Of a stretch of DNA of 64,000 nt, positions 1-6,995 are shown piece after piece. Under the pieces are notes generated by a model. That model did no database searches. It was not told the DNA's origin and saw nothing but the letters and a program-made list of their open reading frames with translations. Positions within the stretch are counted from its first letter, which is position 1, and every line of letters starts with the position of its first letter. This stretch comes from Amycolatopsis suaedae (GTDB taxonomy: Bacteria; Actinomycetota; Actinomycetes; Mycobacteriales; Pseudonocardiaceae), in the NCBI RefSeq assembly GCF_004214935.1, contig NZ_SFCC01000016.1, positions 62,001 to 126,000 on the forward strand. Direction: 5' to 3'. A program made the translations under genes and the position numbers.

Positions 1-138
1 GTAGCGCCCCTCCCAGCCGGATCCCCAGTCGGAGACCTTCGTGAAGGTGGCGGTTTCGCCTGCCGCGGCCGCCGGGACGGCGGTGCCGAGCATGGCGAGC
101 AGGAGGAGGGATAGGGCGATGACACGTCGACGGGCCAT
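1..138 (-). CDS. Secreted carbohydrate-binding (CBM2-like) protein, N-terminal fragment
   Basis: Only the first 46 codons lie in the window; the gene runs off the left edge. The start ATG (136-138) has a GGAGG ribosome site 5 nt upstream. Residues 1-26 are a Sec signal peptide: MARRR, a Leu/Ala core, then an AAA cleavage region. The mature start, GETATFTKVSDWGSGWEG, resembles the first strand of CBM2-type modules, which bind cellulose or chitin. A DasR-like site lies 49 nt upstream, which makes a chitin-active enzyme plausible. The catalytic domain, if there is one, is outside the window, so the activity cannot be stated. Confidence 0.6.
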   Translation of the reverse strand, partial: MARRRVIALSLLLLAMLGTAVPAAAAGETATFTKVSDWGSGWEGRY

Positions 139-186
139 GACGACCTCCGGAAGGCGCGGCGTGCAGGGGGTTGCCGCGAGGTGTCT

Positions 187-202
187 ATTTGTCTAGACCA
201 AT
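187..202 (-). promoter_or_regulatory. DasR-responsive element (dre)-like palindrome
   Basis: The 16-bp site ATTTGTCTAGACCAAT matches the published Streptomyces DasR consensus ACTGGTCTAGACCACT at 13 of 16 positions by my count, including the TCTAGACCA core. DasR is the GntR-family N-acetylglucosamine sensor that controls chitinase and related genes. The site lies in the leader/promoter region of the secreted binding protein at the left edge. The link to chitin is an inference from the site; no DasR gene is in the window. Confidence 0.6.
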
Positions 203-246
203 CGCCCTGGCTTTGTATATAACCCTGACGCGGGGCACCTGCGGGG

Positions 247-858
247 TTACGCGTACCTGCCCGCGCTCTCCTGCCCGGACAGCCGCCCGATCGCGGCCAT
301 CACCTCGTCGGTCACCGCGCGCCGGTCCCGCCCCGAGGCGGCGTCGCCGGTGAACGTCAGCGGCGTGCCGAACCGGACGGTGACCCGGTGCGGCCGCGGC
401 AGCACCCGGTCGATCGGCAGCAGGCGGTCGGTTCCGCCCAGTCCCACCGGCACCACGGGCGCGCCGGTGGCCAGTGCCAGCCAGCCGACGCCGGTCCGCC
501 CGCGGTACAGCCTGCCGTCCGGTGACCGGGTGCCCTCCGGGTAGATGCCGACGACCCGGCCGTCGGCCAGCACCCCGGCGGCGGCGTCCAGTGCCGCCCG
601 CGCGGCGCGGTAGCGGCCGCGGTCGATGGGCAGGTCGGTGAACCGGGCGAACAGCAGGCGGCCCGGCCCGCGGAAGTACTCGGCCTTCGCCAGGAACGTG
701 ACCCGGCGCGGGCTGAGCACCTTCAGTACGACGCTGTCGGCGAACGACAGGTGGTTGGCGGCCAGGATCACCGGGCCGTCCGGCAGGTGTTCGCGGCCGG
801 TGACGGCGGGACGGCAGGTGAGACGCAGGGCGGGCCCGACCAGGGCGTTCAGCAACAT
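247..858 (-). CDS. 1-acyl-sn-glycerol-3-phosphate acyltransferase family (PlsC-like)
   Basis: The protein has 203 residues from the ATG at 858. It carries the two acyltransferase signatures NHLSFAD (NHx4D, catalytic His) and YPEGTRS (glycerol-phosphate binding), with FLAKAEYF and PVGLGGTDR between and after them. PlsC enzymes move an acyl group from acyl-CoA or acyl-ACP to lysophosphatidate at the membrane. The open frame extends 22 codons further upstream, but a perfect TATAAT box (866-871) ends 7 nt before ATG 858, so the transcript is probably leaderless from 858. It is divergent from a TetR gene across a shared palindrome, so TetR control is likely. The exact acyl acceptor is unknown. Confidence 0.85.
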   Translation of the reverse strand: MLLNALVGPALRLTCRPAVTGREHLPDGPVILAANHLSFADSVVLKVLSPRRVTFLAKAEYFRGPGRLLFARFTDLPIDRGRYRAARAALDAAAGVLADGRVVGIYPEGTRSPDGRLYRGRTGVGWLALATGAPVVPVGLGGTDRLLPIDRVLPRPHRVTVRFGTPLTFTGDAASGRDRRAVTDEVMAAIGRLSGQESAGRYA

Positions 859-865
859 ACGCCGA

Positions 866-914
866 ATTATAGCGTCCGAACGGTCGGACTCTATTCCATG
901 GATATACTGACCCG
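866..914. promoter_or_regulatory. Divergent leaderless promoters with a shared palindromic operator
   Basis: The minus-strand -10 is TATAAT (866-871), 7 nt from the acyltransferase ATG. The plus-strand -10 is TATACT (903-908), 6 nt from the TetR GTG. A 26-bp dyad at 869-894 overlaps the minus -10 box and lies in the -35 region of the plus promoter: ATAG, one base, GTCCGA, ACGG, TCGGAC, one base, CTAT. All 10 arm pairs outside the single bases and the spacer are perfect. This geometry fits a TetR dimer repressing both genes, which is inferred from position. Confidence 0.7.
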
Positions 915-1511
915 GTGAGTCCACGCAGCTCCTTCGCCCACGCCCGGCAGACCCGGGAGGCGATCGTCGAGGCCGGCCTGCGCATCGCCTCGGTCGAGGG
1001 TCTGGAGGGGCTGACCATCGGCAGGCTCGCCGCCGACCTGGGACTGAGCAAGTCCGGCGTGCTCGGCCACTTCGGGTCCAAGGAGACCCTGCAGCTGGAG
1101 GTCGTCGACGCGGCGGCCGAGCTGTTCGGCAGGGAGGTGGTCGGCCGCGCCGAGCGTGCCCCCGAGGGGTTGCGCAGGCTGCGGGCGCTGGTCGAGTCCT
1201 GGGTGTCCTATGTGGAGCGTGGAGTGCTGCCGGGCGGGTGTTTCTTCACTGCGGCGGCCTCGGAGTTCGACGACCGCTCCGGCCCGGTCCGCAACGCCGT
1301 CGCCGGGCTCGCGTGGGTGTGGGAGCGGGATCTGCGGCGGCAGGTCGACCTCGCCGTCGCGGCGGGGGAGCTGCCCGCCGGGACCGACTCCGACCAGGTG
1401 GTGTTCGAGCTGTCCGGGCACCTGCTGGCGCTGAACTACGCGCTGCGGCTGCACCGCGACCCCGCCGCGCCGGCCAGGGCGCGCACGGCGATCGCCCGGT
1501 TGCTCGAGTGA
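915..1511 (+). CDS. TetR family transcriptional regulator
   Basis: The protein has 198 residues. The N-terminal HTH (about residues 12-58) reads TREAIVEAGLRIASVEGLEG ... GRLAADLGLSKSGVLGHFGSKETL, the classic TetR domain. The C-terminal part resembles TetR_C ligand domains and contains a CFF segment. The GTG start sits 6 nt after a TATACT box with no Shine-Dalgarno sequence, so initiation is probably leaderless. Its stop overlaps the sigma-factor start (GTGA), so the two are co-transcribed. It probably represses itself and the divergent acyltransferase through the 869-894 dyad. The ligand is unknown. Confidence 0.88.
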   Translation: MSPRSSFAHARQTREAIVEAGLRIASVEGLEGLTIGRLAADLGLSKSGVLGHFGSKETLQLEVVDAAAELFGREVVGRAERAPEGLRRLRALVESWVSYVERGVLPGGCFFTAAASEFDDRSGPVRNAVAGLAWVWERDLRRQVDLAVAAGELPAGTDSDQVVFELSGHLLALNYALRLHRDPAAPARARTAIARLLE

Positions 1512-2134
1512 GCGTCCCTCCCGACGAGACCCTGCTGCCCCGGCTGCGGGCAGGCGACGACGACGCGTTCGCGCTGGTGCTGGACGCCTGGTCGGCCGGG
1601 ATGCTGCGGCTGGCGCGGGTCTACGTGTCGACCCCCGAGTCGGCCGCCGAGGTGGTGCAGGAGACCTGGCTGGCGGTCATCGCCGGGCTCGACGGCTTCG
1701 CGGGCCGCTCGTCGTTGCGGACCTGGGTGTACCGGATCCTGATCAACACGGCCAAACGCCGGGGCGGCAGGGAGTCCCGCACGGTGCCGCTGAGCAGCCT
1801 CGGCCCGACGGTCGACCCCGCGGCCTTCGCCGGGCCGGGCGAGCCGTTTTCCGGGCACTGGCGCGAGCTCCCCGCGCCGTGGCCCACCCCCGAGCAGCAC
1901 ACGCTGAGCGCCGAGGTGCGCGACCGGATCGCCACGGCGCTGGCCGGGCTGCCCGAACGTCAGCGCGCCGTGCTCGTGCTGCGGGACGTGCAGGGCCACA
2001 CCTCCGCCGAGGTGTGCGCGATACTGGAGCTGTCGGCGGCCAACCAGCGGGTGCTGCTGCACCGGGCCCGTGCCGCCGTGCGGGCGGAGCTGGCCACGTA
2101 CTTCGCGGCGGCAGGGGAAGGGAGGCCGAGATGA
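1508..2134 (+). CDS. ECF RNA polymerase sigma factor
   Basis: The protein has 208 residues. Region 2 (SAAEVVQETWLAVIAGLDGF, then SSLRTWVYRILINTAKR) and region 4 (LPERQRAVLVLRDVQGHTSAEVCAIL) are both clear, and there is no extra C-terminal domain. The GTG start was chosen because it overlaps the TetR stop in a GTGA. The anti-sigma gene starts inside its own stop (ATGA), so translation of all three is likely coupled. ECF factors redirect RNA polymerase once released from their anti-sigma factor. The inducing stress cannot be read from the sequence. Confidence 0.9.
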   Translation: MSVPPDETLLPRLRAGDDDAFALVLDAWSAGMLRLARVYVSTPESAAEVVQETWLAVIAGLDGFAGRSSLRTWVYRILINTAKRRGGRESRTVPLSSLGPTVDPAAFAGPGEPFSGHWRELPAPWPTPEQHTLSAEVRDRIATALAGLPERQRAVLVLRDVQGHTSAEVCAILELSAANQRVLLHRARAAVRAELATYFAAAGEGRPR

Positions 2135-2376
2135 GCGAGCTGCGCTGCGAGCAGTTCGTCGAGCTGGTCACCGAGTTCCTCGACGGGGCACTGGACCCGC
2201 GGGCCGAGCGGGAGTTCGTCGACCACCTCGCCGAGTGCGACGGCTGCGGGCGTTACCTCGACCAGGTGCGGACCACCGTCTCGGCGCTGGGTGAGCTGCC
2301 CGAGGATCACCTGCCGGAACCCGCCCGCGCCACGCTGCTGTCCGCGTTCCGGAAGAAATCCGGCCGCGACGCGTAA
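2131..2376 (+). CDS. Zinc-binding anti-sigma factor (zf-HC2)
   Basis: The protein has 81 residues and is soluble, with no membrane helix. It carries the H-x3-C-x2-C signature in HLAECDGCGRYL, with an upstream Cys in LRCEQF that could complete a ZAS zinc site. ZAS proteins bind the cognate ECF factor and often release it on thiol oxidation. It overlaps the sigma gene by 4 nt (ATGA). The short soluble form suggests a cytoplasmic signal such as redox change rather than an envelope signal; this is inference. Confidence 0.87.
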   Translation: MSELRCEQFVELVTEFLDGALDPRAEREFVDHLAECDGCGRYLDQVRTTVSALGELPEDHLPEPARATLLSAFRKKSGRDA

Positions 2377-2407
2377 CGCCCGGCGGTGCCGCTGACACTG
2401 CACCGCC

Positions 2408-3604
2408 ATGACGTTGACAAGCAGGCTGTTGCCGCTGCACCTGGGGGTGCTGGCGCAAGGATTCATGCTGTGGCTGCCGGTGGAGAAGCTGTTCCTCAGT
2501 GAGATCGGCTTCGACGCGGCGCAGATCGGACTGATGGCCGCCGCCTACGCCGCGGTGGTGCCGGTGGTCGAGGTGTTCTCCGGGATCCTCGCCGACCGGT
2601 GGAGCCGCCGCGGCGTGCTGGTGCTGTCCAGCGTGGCACTGTCGGTGTGCACGCTGGCCGGCGGGCTGAGCACCGGCGTGACCAGCTACATCGCCAGCGT
2701 TCTCGCGCTCGGCGTGTACTTCGCGTTGTTCTCCGGGACGGTGGACGCCGTCGTCTACGACACGGTGCTGGAGGAGACGGGCGGCAGCGGCGAGTTCGAG
2801 CGTCGCGTCGGCAGGGTGCGGTCGCTGGAGGCGGTCGCGCTGGTCACCAGCTCGCTGGCGGGTGGCTGGGTCGCCGAGCTGTCCTCGCCCCGGGTGACCT
2901 ACTTCCTGAGCGTGCCGTTCGCGCTGCTGTCCATTGTGGCCTATCTGCGGTTCGCCGAGCCGGTGCTGCACAGGCGGTCCGAACGCGGGACGCTGCGTGC
3001 GCATCTCGGTACGACCTGGCGGGCGATGGCTGGTGGCGGGCGGCTGGTTCCGGTGGTGCTGGCCGCGATGCTCAGCGCGACGGTGACCCAGCTGGTCTTC
3101 GAGTTCGGTCCACTGTGGCTGGTCGCCGTGGCACTGCCCGCCGTGCTGTACGGGCCGTACTGGGCGGTGCTGGAGTCGATGCTGGGGCTCGGCGGCCTGC
3201 TGGCCGGACGTTTCGCGCTGCACCGGCTTCCGGTGCTCGCCGGGCTGCTCGCCCTGCTGGCCGGAGCGTGTGCGGTGCTGGTGACCGGTGGCGGCGCGGT
3301 GTGGTTCACCGTCGCGCAGGTCGTGCTCGTCCTGGCGACGGCCGTGGTGACCATCCACGTGCTGCGGCTGCTGCACGACGCGGTGCCGTCGACCGTGCGG
3401 ACCGGGGTGGCGTCCGGAGTCAGCGCGTTGAGCTGGCTGGTGTTCCTGCCGGTCGCGCTGCTGTCGGGGGTACTGGTCCGGGACGCGGGCCCGCGAGCGG
3501 CCGGCTGGCTGCTCGCGGGCTGCGTCGCCGCGCTGGCGGTTCTGCTGGTGGTGCTGAAACCGCGAACCCGGCTACCGGAGGTTCAGTTGGTCACGCGGAC
3601 GTAG
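2408..3604 (+). CDS. MFS transporter
   Basis: The protein has 398 residues and about 12 hydrophobic segments. The MFS loop 2-3 motif appears as GILADRWSRRGVLVLSS. It lies 31 nt after the anti-sigma gene, on the same strand and probably in the same operon. I see no ribosome site. A weak -10-like GACACT lies 8 nt before the ATG, so a private leaderless start is possible. It overlaps the convergent GH16 gene by 22 nt. The substrate is unknown; placement behind TetR and ECF regulators suggests efflux, but this is not shown. Confidence 0.82.
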   Translation: MTLTSRLLPLHLGVLAQGFMLWLPVEKLFLSEIGFDAAQIGLMAAAYAAVVPVVEVFSGILADRWSRRGVLVLSSVALSVCTLAGGLSTGVTSYIASVLALGVYFALFSGTVDAVVYDTVLEETGGSGEFERRVGRVRSLEAVALVTSSLAGGWVAELSSPRVTYFLSVPFALLSIVAYLRFAEPVLHRRSERGTLRAHLGTTWRAMAGGGRLVPVVLAAMLSATVTQLVFEFGPLWLVAVALPAVLYGPYWAVLESMLGLGGLLAGRFALHRLPVLAGLLALLAGACAVLVTGGGAVWFTVAQVVLVLATAVVTIHVLRLLHDAVPSTVRTGVASGVSALSWLVFLPVALLSGVLVRDAGPRAAGWLLAGCVAALAVLLVVLKPRTRLPEVQLVTRT

Positions 3605-4425
3605 TCGATGACCAGCTGCTGCGGGAACCGCGTGTTGCCGTCGGGCGGGCCCGGCCAGTTACCGCCGACCGCCAGGTTGAGGATCATGAAGAACGGGTGG
3701 TCGAACACCCAGCGGTTGCCGTTGAGATCCGCCGGAGTGCGGGTCTGGTAGTGGTTTCCGTCCACGAACCACTGGATCTGGTTGGGCCGCCACTCCACGG
3801 TGAAGGTGTGGAAGCCGTCGGCGAACACCGGGCCGTGGTAGGCGGCGCCGATGCCGCCCGCGCCGGAGTAGCCGGGGCCGTGCAGCGTGCCGTGCACGGT
3901 GTTGGGCTCGCGGCCGATGTTCTCCATGAAGTCGATCTCGCCGCAGTTGGGCCAGCCGACGCTGCCGATGTCCTGGCCCAGCGCCCAGAACGCGGGCCAC
4001 ATGCCCGCGCCGCGGGGCAGCTTCATGCGGGCCTCGAACCGGCCGTAGGTCTGGGTGAACTTGCCCGCGGTGTTGAGCCGGGCCGAGGTGTACTCGCACC
4101 GGCCGTACCAGCAGTTGTAGTTGGCCGGATTCTCCTTGCGGGCGGTGATCACCAGGTTGCCGTTGCCGTCGTGGGCGGCGTTGCTGGTGCTGTTGGTGTA
4201 GTACTGCAGCTCGCGGTTGTTGACGTTGTCGCCGGTTTCCAGCTGCCACTTGCTGCCGTCGACCGGGGCGCCCGCGCCGGCGTTGAACTCGTCGGCGAAG
4301 GTGACCGCGGGCGCGGCCTGCGCGGCCGGTGCCGCGAGTGTGACGGCCGCGGCGGCGACCAGCGCGGGGGCGAGGGCGCGCCGGAGCCGGGTCCAGCGGC
4401 GGGTACGGGCAGGGGACGTCGTCAT
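3583..4425 (-). CDS. Secreted GH16 family endo-beta-glucanase (laminarinase-like)
   Basis: The protein has 280 residues from ATG 4425, chosen because GAGGTG lies 6 nt upstream; a GTG at 4434 is also in frame. A twin-Arg-rich n-region and an Ala-rich core form a signal peptide ending near AQAAPA. The GH16 catalytic motif GEIDFMENIG carries nucleophile Glu163, Asp165 and acid/base Glu168. GMWPAFWALG and the C-terminal WFVDG and ILNLAVGGNWPG segments are typical of bacterial beta-1,3-glucanases. It consists of a catalytic domain only, without a CBM. It probably cleaves beta-1,3 or mixed-linkage glucans outside the cell. Confidence 0.92.
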   Translation of the reverse strand: MTTSPARTRRWTRLRRALAPALVAAAAVTLAAPAAQAAPAVTFADEFNAGAGAPVDGSKWQLETGDNVNNRELQYYTNSTSNAAHDGNGNLVITARKENPANYNCWYGRCEYTSARLNTAGKFTQTYGRFEARMKLPRGAGMWPAFWALGQDIGSVGWPNCGEIDFMENIGREPNTVHGTLHGPGYSGAGGIGAAYHGPVFADGFHTFTVEWRPNQIQWFVDGNHYQTRTPADLNGNRWVFDHPFFMILNLAVGGNWPGPPDGNTRFPQQLVIDYVRVTN

Positions 4426-4473
4426 TGACCTCACCTCATGGGGACGGGGACCTTTGTTGTCGCCGGAAACAAA

Positions 4474-4524
4474 AGTATGCAGAGCGGTTCACGTGGAGAC
4501 AAGGCTTCCGGATGGAAACTTTCC
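4474..4524 (-). promoter_or_regulatory. GH16 gene promoter with upstream GGAAACTTTCC palindrome
   Basis: On the minus strand, -35 TTGTCT (4497-4502) and -10 CATACT (4474-4479) are 17 nt apart, predicting a start near 4467 and a leader of about 40 nt. The perfect 11-bp palindrome GGAAACTTTCC (4514-4524) lies 12 nt upstream of the -35. It resembles the GAAA-C-TTTC elements described upstream of actinomycete xylanase genes. The regulator is not identified. The palindrome also lies upstream of the divergent TetR gene. Confidence 0.55.
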
Positions 4525-4572
4525 GGCGCCTAAAAGATGGCGGCAGTTTCCTAAAGGTGTTAGCTTTGAGGG

Positions 4573-5154
4573 GTGCCACGAGCTGGACTCACCGCGGAAC
4601 GCCTGACGCGGGCCGGTGCGGAGATGGCCGACGAGGTCGGGTTCGACCAGGTCACCGTCTCGGCGCTGGCCCGGCGGTTCGACGTCAAGGTCGCGAGCCT
4701 GTACTCCCACGTGGAGAACTCGCGTGACCTCAAGACCCGGATCGCGCTGCTCGCGCTGGAGGAGATGGCCGACCGGGCGTCAGACGCGCTGGCCGGCCGG
4801 TCCGGGAAGGACGCACTGGCCGCGCTGGCCGGCGTCTACCGCGACTACGCCCGGCAGCACCCCGGCCGCTACGCCGCGGCCCAGCTCAGGCTCGACCCGG
4901 AAACGGCCGCCGCCAGCGCCGGCATGCGGCACGCGCAGCTGACCAGGGCGGTCCTGCGCGGCTACGACCTGACCGGGCCGGACCAGACCCACGCCGTCCG
5001 GTTGCTGGGCAGCGTCTTCCACGGTTACGTCAGCCTGGAACTCGGAGGCGGGTTCGACCACAGCGCCCCCGACACCCAGCAGACGTGGACGAGGATCCTC
5101 GACGCGCTCGACGCCCTGTTACGCAACTGGCCCGACCAACGGACCGAGACATGA
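4573..5154 (+). CDS. TetR family transcriptional regulator (TetR_C_33-like)
   Basis: The protein has 193 residues. The HTH segment reads TAERLTRAGAEMADEVGFDQ ... ALARRFDVKVASLYSHVENS. The C-terminal half (LAALAGVYRDYARQHPGRYA ... GSVFHGYVSLE) matches the WHG-type TetR C-domain. The start is GTG 4573, with a TAGCTT -10-like box 6 nt before it and only GAGGG adjacent, consistent with a leaderless start. It overlaps the SGNH hydrolase start (ATGA), so it probably regulates that gene. The divergent GH16 gene is a second possible target. Confidence 0.85.
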   Translation: MPRAGLTAERLTRAGAEMADEVGFDQVTVSALARRFDVKVASLYSHVENSRDLKTRIALLALEEMADRASDALAGRSGKDALAALAGVYRDYARQHPGRYAAAQLRLDPETAAASAGMRHAQLTRAVLRGYDLTGPDQTHAVRLLGSVFHGYVSLELGGGFDHSAPDTQQTWTRILDALDALLRNWPDQRTET

Positions 5155-6293
5155 TCACCACCCCCATCACACCCGGCCTCCTGCGTGGAGCGCTGGAGCT
5201 GGAGCAGACCGATTTCGGCCTGCTGCCGCACCGGTTGCCGGCCCGTGCCCGCGCGCAGTGCGCCGACGGGCAGCTCGCGATGGCCGAGTCCCAGCCGTCC
5301 GGCGTCCGGCTCGTGCTGCGGACCCGGGCCACCGTCGTCGAGCTGGACACGTTGCCCACCAAGCGGGTCTACGCCGGTGTTCCGCCGCGGCCGGACGGCG
5401 TGTACGACCTGCTCGTCGACGGCGAGCTGACCGGGCAGCAGACCGTGCCCGGCGGCAACGCGCTGGTCATCGACATGGCCGCGCGCACGTTCGAGCTGCG
5501 TCCCGGCAGCGGTGGCACCGTGCGGTTCGCCGGTCTGCCCGGCCGGGTCAAGGACGTCGAGATCTGGTTGCCGCACAACGAATCCACCGAACTCGGCGCG
5601 TTGCGGACGGACGCGCCCGTCGAGCCGGTGCCGGGGCACCGCCCGGTGTGGCTGCACCACGGCAGCTCGATCAGCCACGGTTCCGACGCCGCCAGTCCGA
5701 CCACGACGTGGCCCGCGCTCGCGGCGTCGCTCGGCGGCGTCGACCTGGTCAACCTGGGCATGAGCGGCAGCGCGCTGCTCGACCCGTTCACGGCGCGCGC
5801 GATGCGGGACACGCCCGCCGACCTGATCAGCGTCAAGCTGGGCATCAACGTGGTCAACGCCGACCTGATGCGGCTGCGGGCGTTCGGCCCTGCGGTGCAC
5901 GGGTTCCTGGACACCATCCGCGACGGTCACCCGGACGTGCCGCTGCTGGTCGTCTCGCCGGTGTACTGCCCGATCCAGGAGGACACGCCGGGGCCGATCG
6001 TGCCGGACTTCACCGGGGAGCGGGTGGTGTTCCGGGCCACCGGCGACCCCGCCGAGGTGGCCGGCGGCAAGCTGACGCTGGCCGTCGTCCGCGAGGAGCT
6101 GGAGCGGATCGTGGATCAGCGGGCGGACCCGGCGCTGCACTACCTGGATGGCCGCGAGCTGTACGGCGAGGCGGACTTCGCCGAGCTGCCCCTGCCCGAC
6201 AACCTCCACCCCGACGCGGCCACCCACCGCCGCATGGGCGAACGCTTCGCCAAGCTGGCGTTCACCCCCGGCGCCCCGCTGGCTCCCCGCTGA
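5151..6293 (+). CDS. Two-domain SGNH/GDSL-type hydrolase
   Basis: The protein has 380 residues and no signal peptide, so it is probably cytoplasmic. Residues 1-175 form a beta-rich N-terminal domain. The SGNH domain follows, with GSSISHG (block I nucleophile Ser), NLGMSGSA (block II), LGINVVNAD (block III Gly/Asn) and DNLHPD (block V Asp/His). The layout resembles the SsfX3 type, a two-domain GDSL acyl-transfer/esterase family. The substrate is unknown. It is translationally coupled to the upstream TetR gene. Confidence 0.82.
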   Translation: MITTPITPGLLRGALELEQTDFGLLPHRLPARARAQCADGQLAMAESQPSGVRLVLRTRATVVELDTLPTKRVYAGVPPRPDGVYDLLVDGELTGQQTVPGGNALVIDMAARTFELRPGSGGTVRFAGLPGRVKDVEIWLPHNESTELGALRTDAPVEPVPGHRPVWLHHGSSISHGSDAASPTTTWPALAASLGGVDLVNLGMSGSALLDPFTARAMRDTPADLISVKLGINVVNADLMRLRAFGPAVHGFLDTIRDGHPDVPLLVVSPVYCPIQEDTPGPIVPDFTGERVVFRATGDPAEVAGGKLTLAVVREELERIVDQRADPALHYLDGRELYGEADFAELPLPDNLHPDAATHRRMGERFAKLAFTPGAPLAPR

Positions 6294-6299
6294 CGCGCG

Positions 6300-6570
6300 A
6301 GTCCACCGCCCACACCCCGCGAGTCCACCCCTCCGCACCCCCGAGTTGACCACTCCCGCGGGTGTGAACGGTCAACTCGCGGGGTGGGAACGGTGGACTC
6401 GCGGGGCGGGAACGGACAACTCGCGCGAGCGGCCCGTTCGCGCGGGCGACCGGCACCACGTGAGAACCGGCGTCCACATCGTGAGTTCTGCGCTCACGCA
6501 CGCGAGTTCTGCACTCCGGCACGCGAGTTCTACGTTCCGGTACACGAGTTCCACGCTCGAGACCAGCCAC
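6300..6570. repeat. Degenerate CGCGAGT/ACTCGCG repeat array (21-bp-type units)
   Basis: The interval 6294-6706 (413 bp) holds no gene start except the one at 6707. It is filled with units built on CGCGAGTT(C/G) followed by GAACG or TCC tracts. The first half holds both orientations: CGCGAGTCCACC near 6321-6335 and its complement GGTGGACTCGCGG near 6393-6405. From about 6442 to 6555 the sequence is an inverted, roughly 85-90% similar copy (by eye) of 25485-25584. It has no long ORF of typical codon use. Its function is unknown. Confidence 0.75.
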
Positions 6571-6706
6571 CTCGCCTGAGCGCGACCCGACTTCGCCGTG
6601 CGGGCAATGATCAACTTCCAGATTCGCTCAAGAATCCTGTCCAGAGCGGATGGCTAGCGTCGTGCCCTGATCAAGTTCACGACCGGAAGTCACAAGGGGG
6701 ACCACC

Positions 6707-6982
6707 TTGCTCACCACGAAGCGGATCGCGGCTGCCGCCGCCACTGTCCTGGCCGCCGCGGGCCTGTCGCTCGCCGCCGCCGCACCGGCGCAGGCGACCG
6801 CCGGCCAATGCGTGAAGTTCCTGCGGAATCAGGGCTACGTCATCGGCAAAGGGGTAGTGGGCGCGTGCGACGGCGCGGCAGGCGGGGGTGCCGGCGGCCA
6901 GACCGGCTGCATCGTCAAGCTCGTCAGCCTCGGAGTCACGGGCGACCACGCCAAGACCGCCTGCAAGATCGCGACGCTCTGA
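6707..6982 (+). CDS. Small secreted four-cysteine protein
   Basis: The protein has 91 residues from TTG 6707, which has AAGGGGG 6 nt upstream. It has a clear Sec signal peptide: KR n-region, Ala/Leu core, cleavage after AQA. The mature part, about 60 residues, has four Cys (QCVKF, GACDG, TGCIV, TACKI), enough for two disulfides, and a GGAGG linker. I do not recognise the family. Similar small secreted Cys proteins in actinomycetes are uncharacterised. It stands alone between the repeat block and the convergent glycerate kinase gene. Confidence 0.75.
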   Translation: MLTTKRIAAAAATVLAAAGLSLAAAAPAQATAGQCVKFLRNQGYVIGKGVVGACDGAAGGGAGGQTGCIVKLVSLGVTGDHAKTACKIATL

Positions 6983-6995
6983 CTGCCCGGCGCAC

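Noticed and set aside
2599..4428. Long plus-strand open frame of 609 codons across the MFS and GH16 genes
   Set aside because: It runs in a shadow frame through two well-supported genes, is Arg/Gly-rich without domains, and has no ribosome site.
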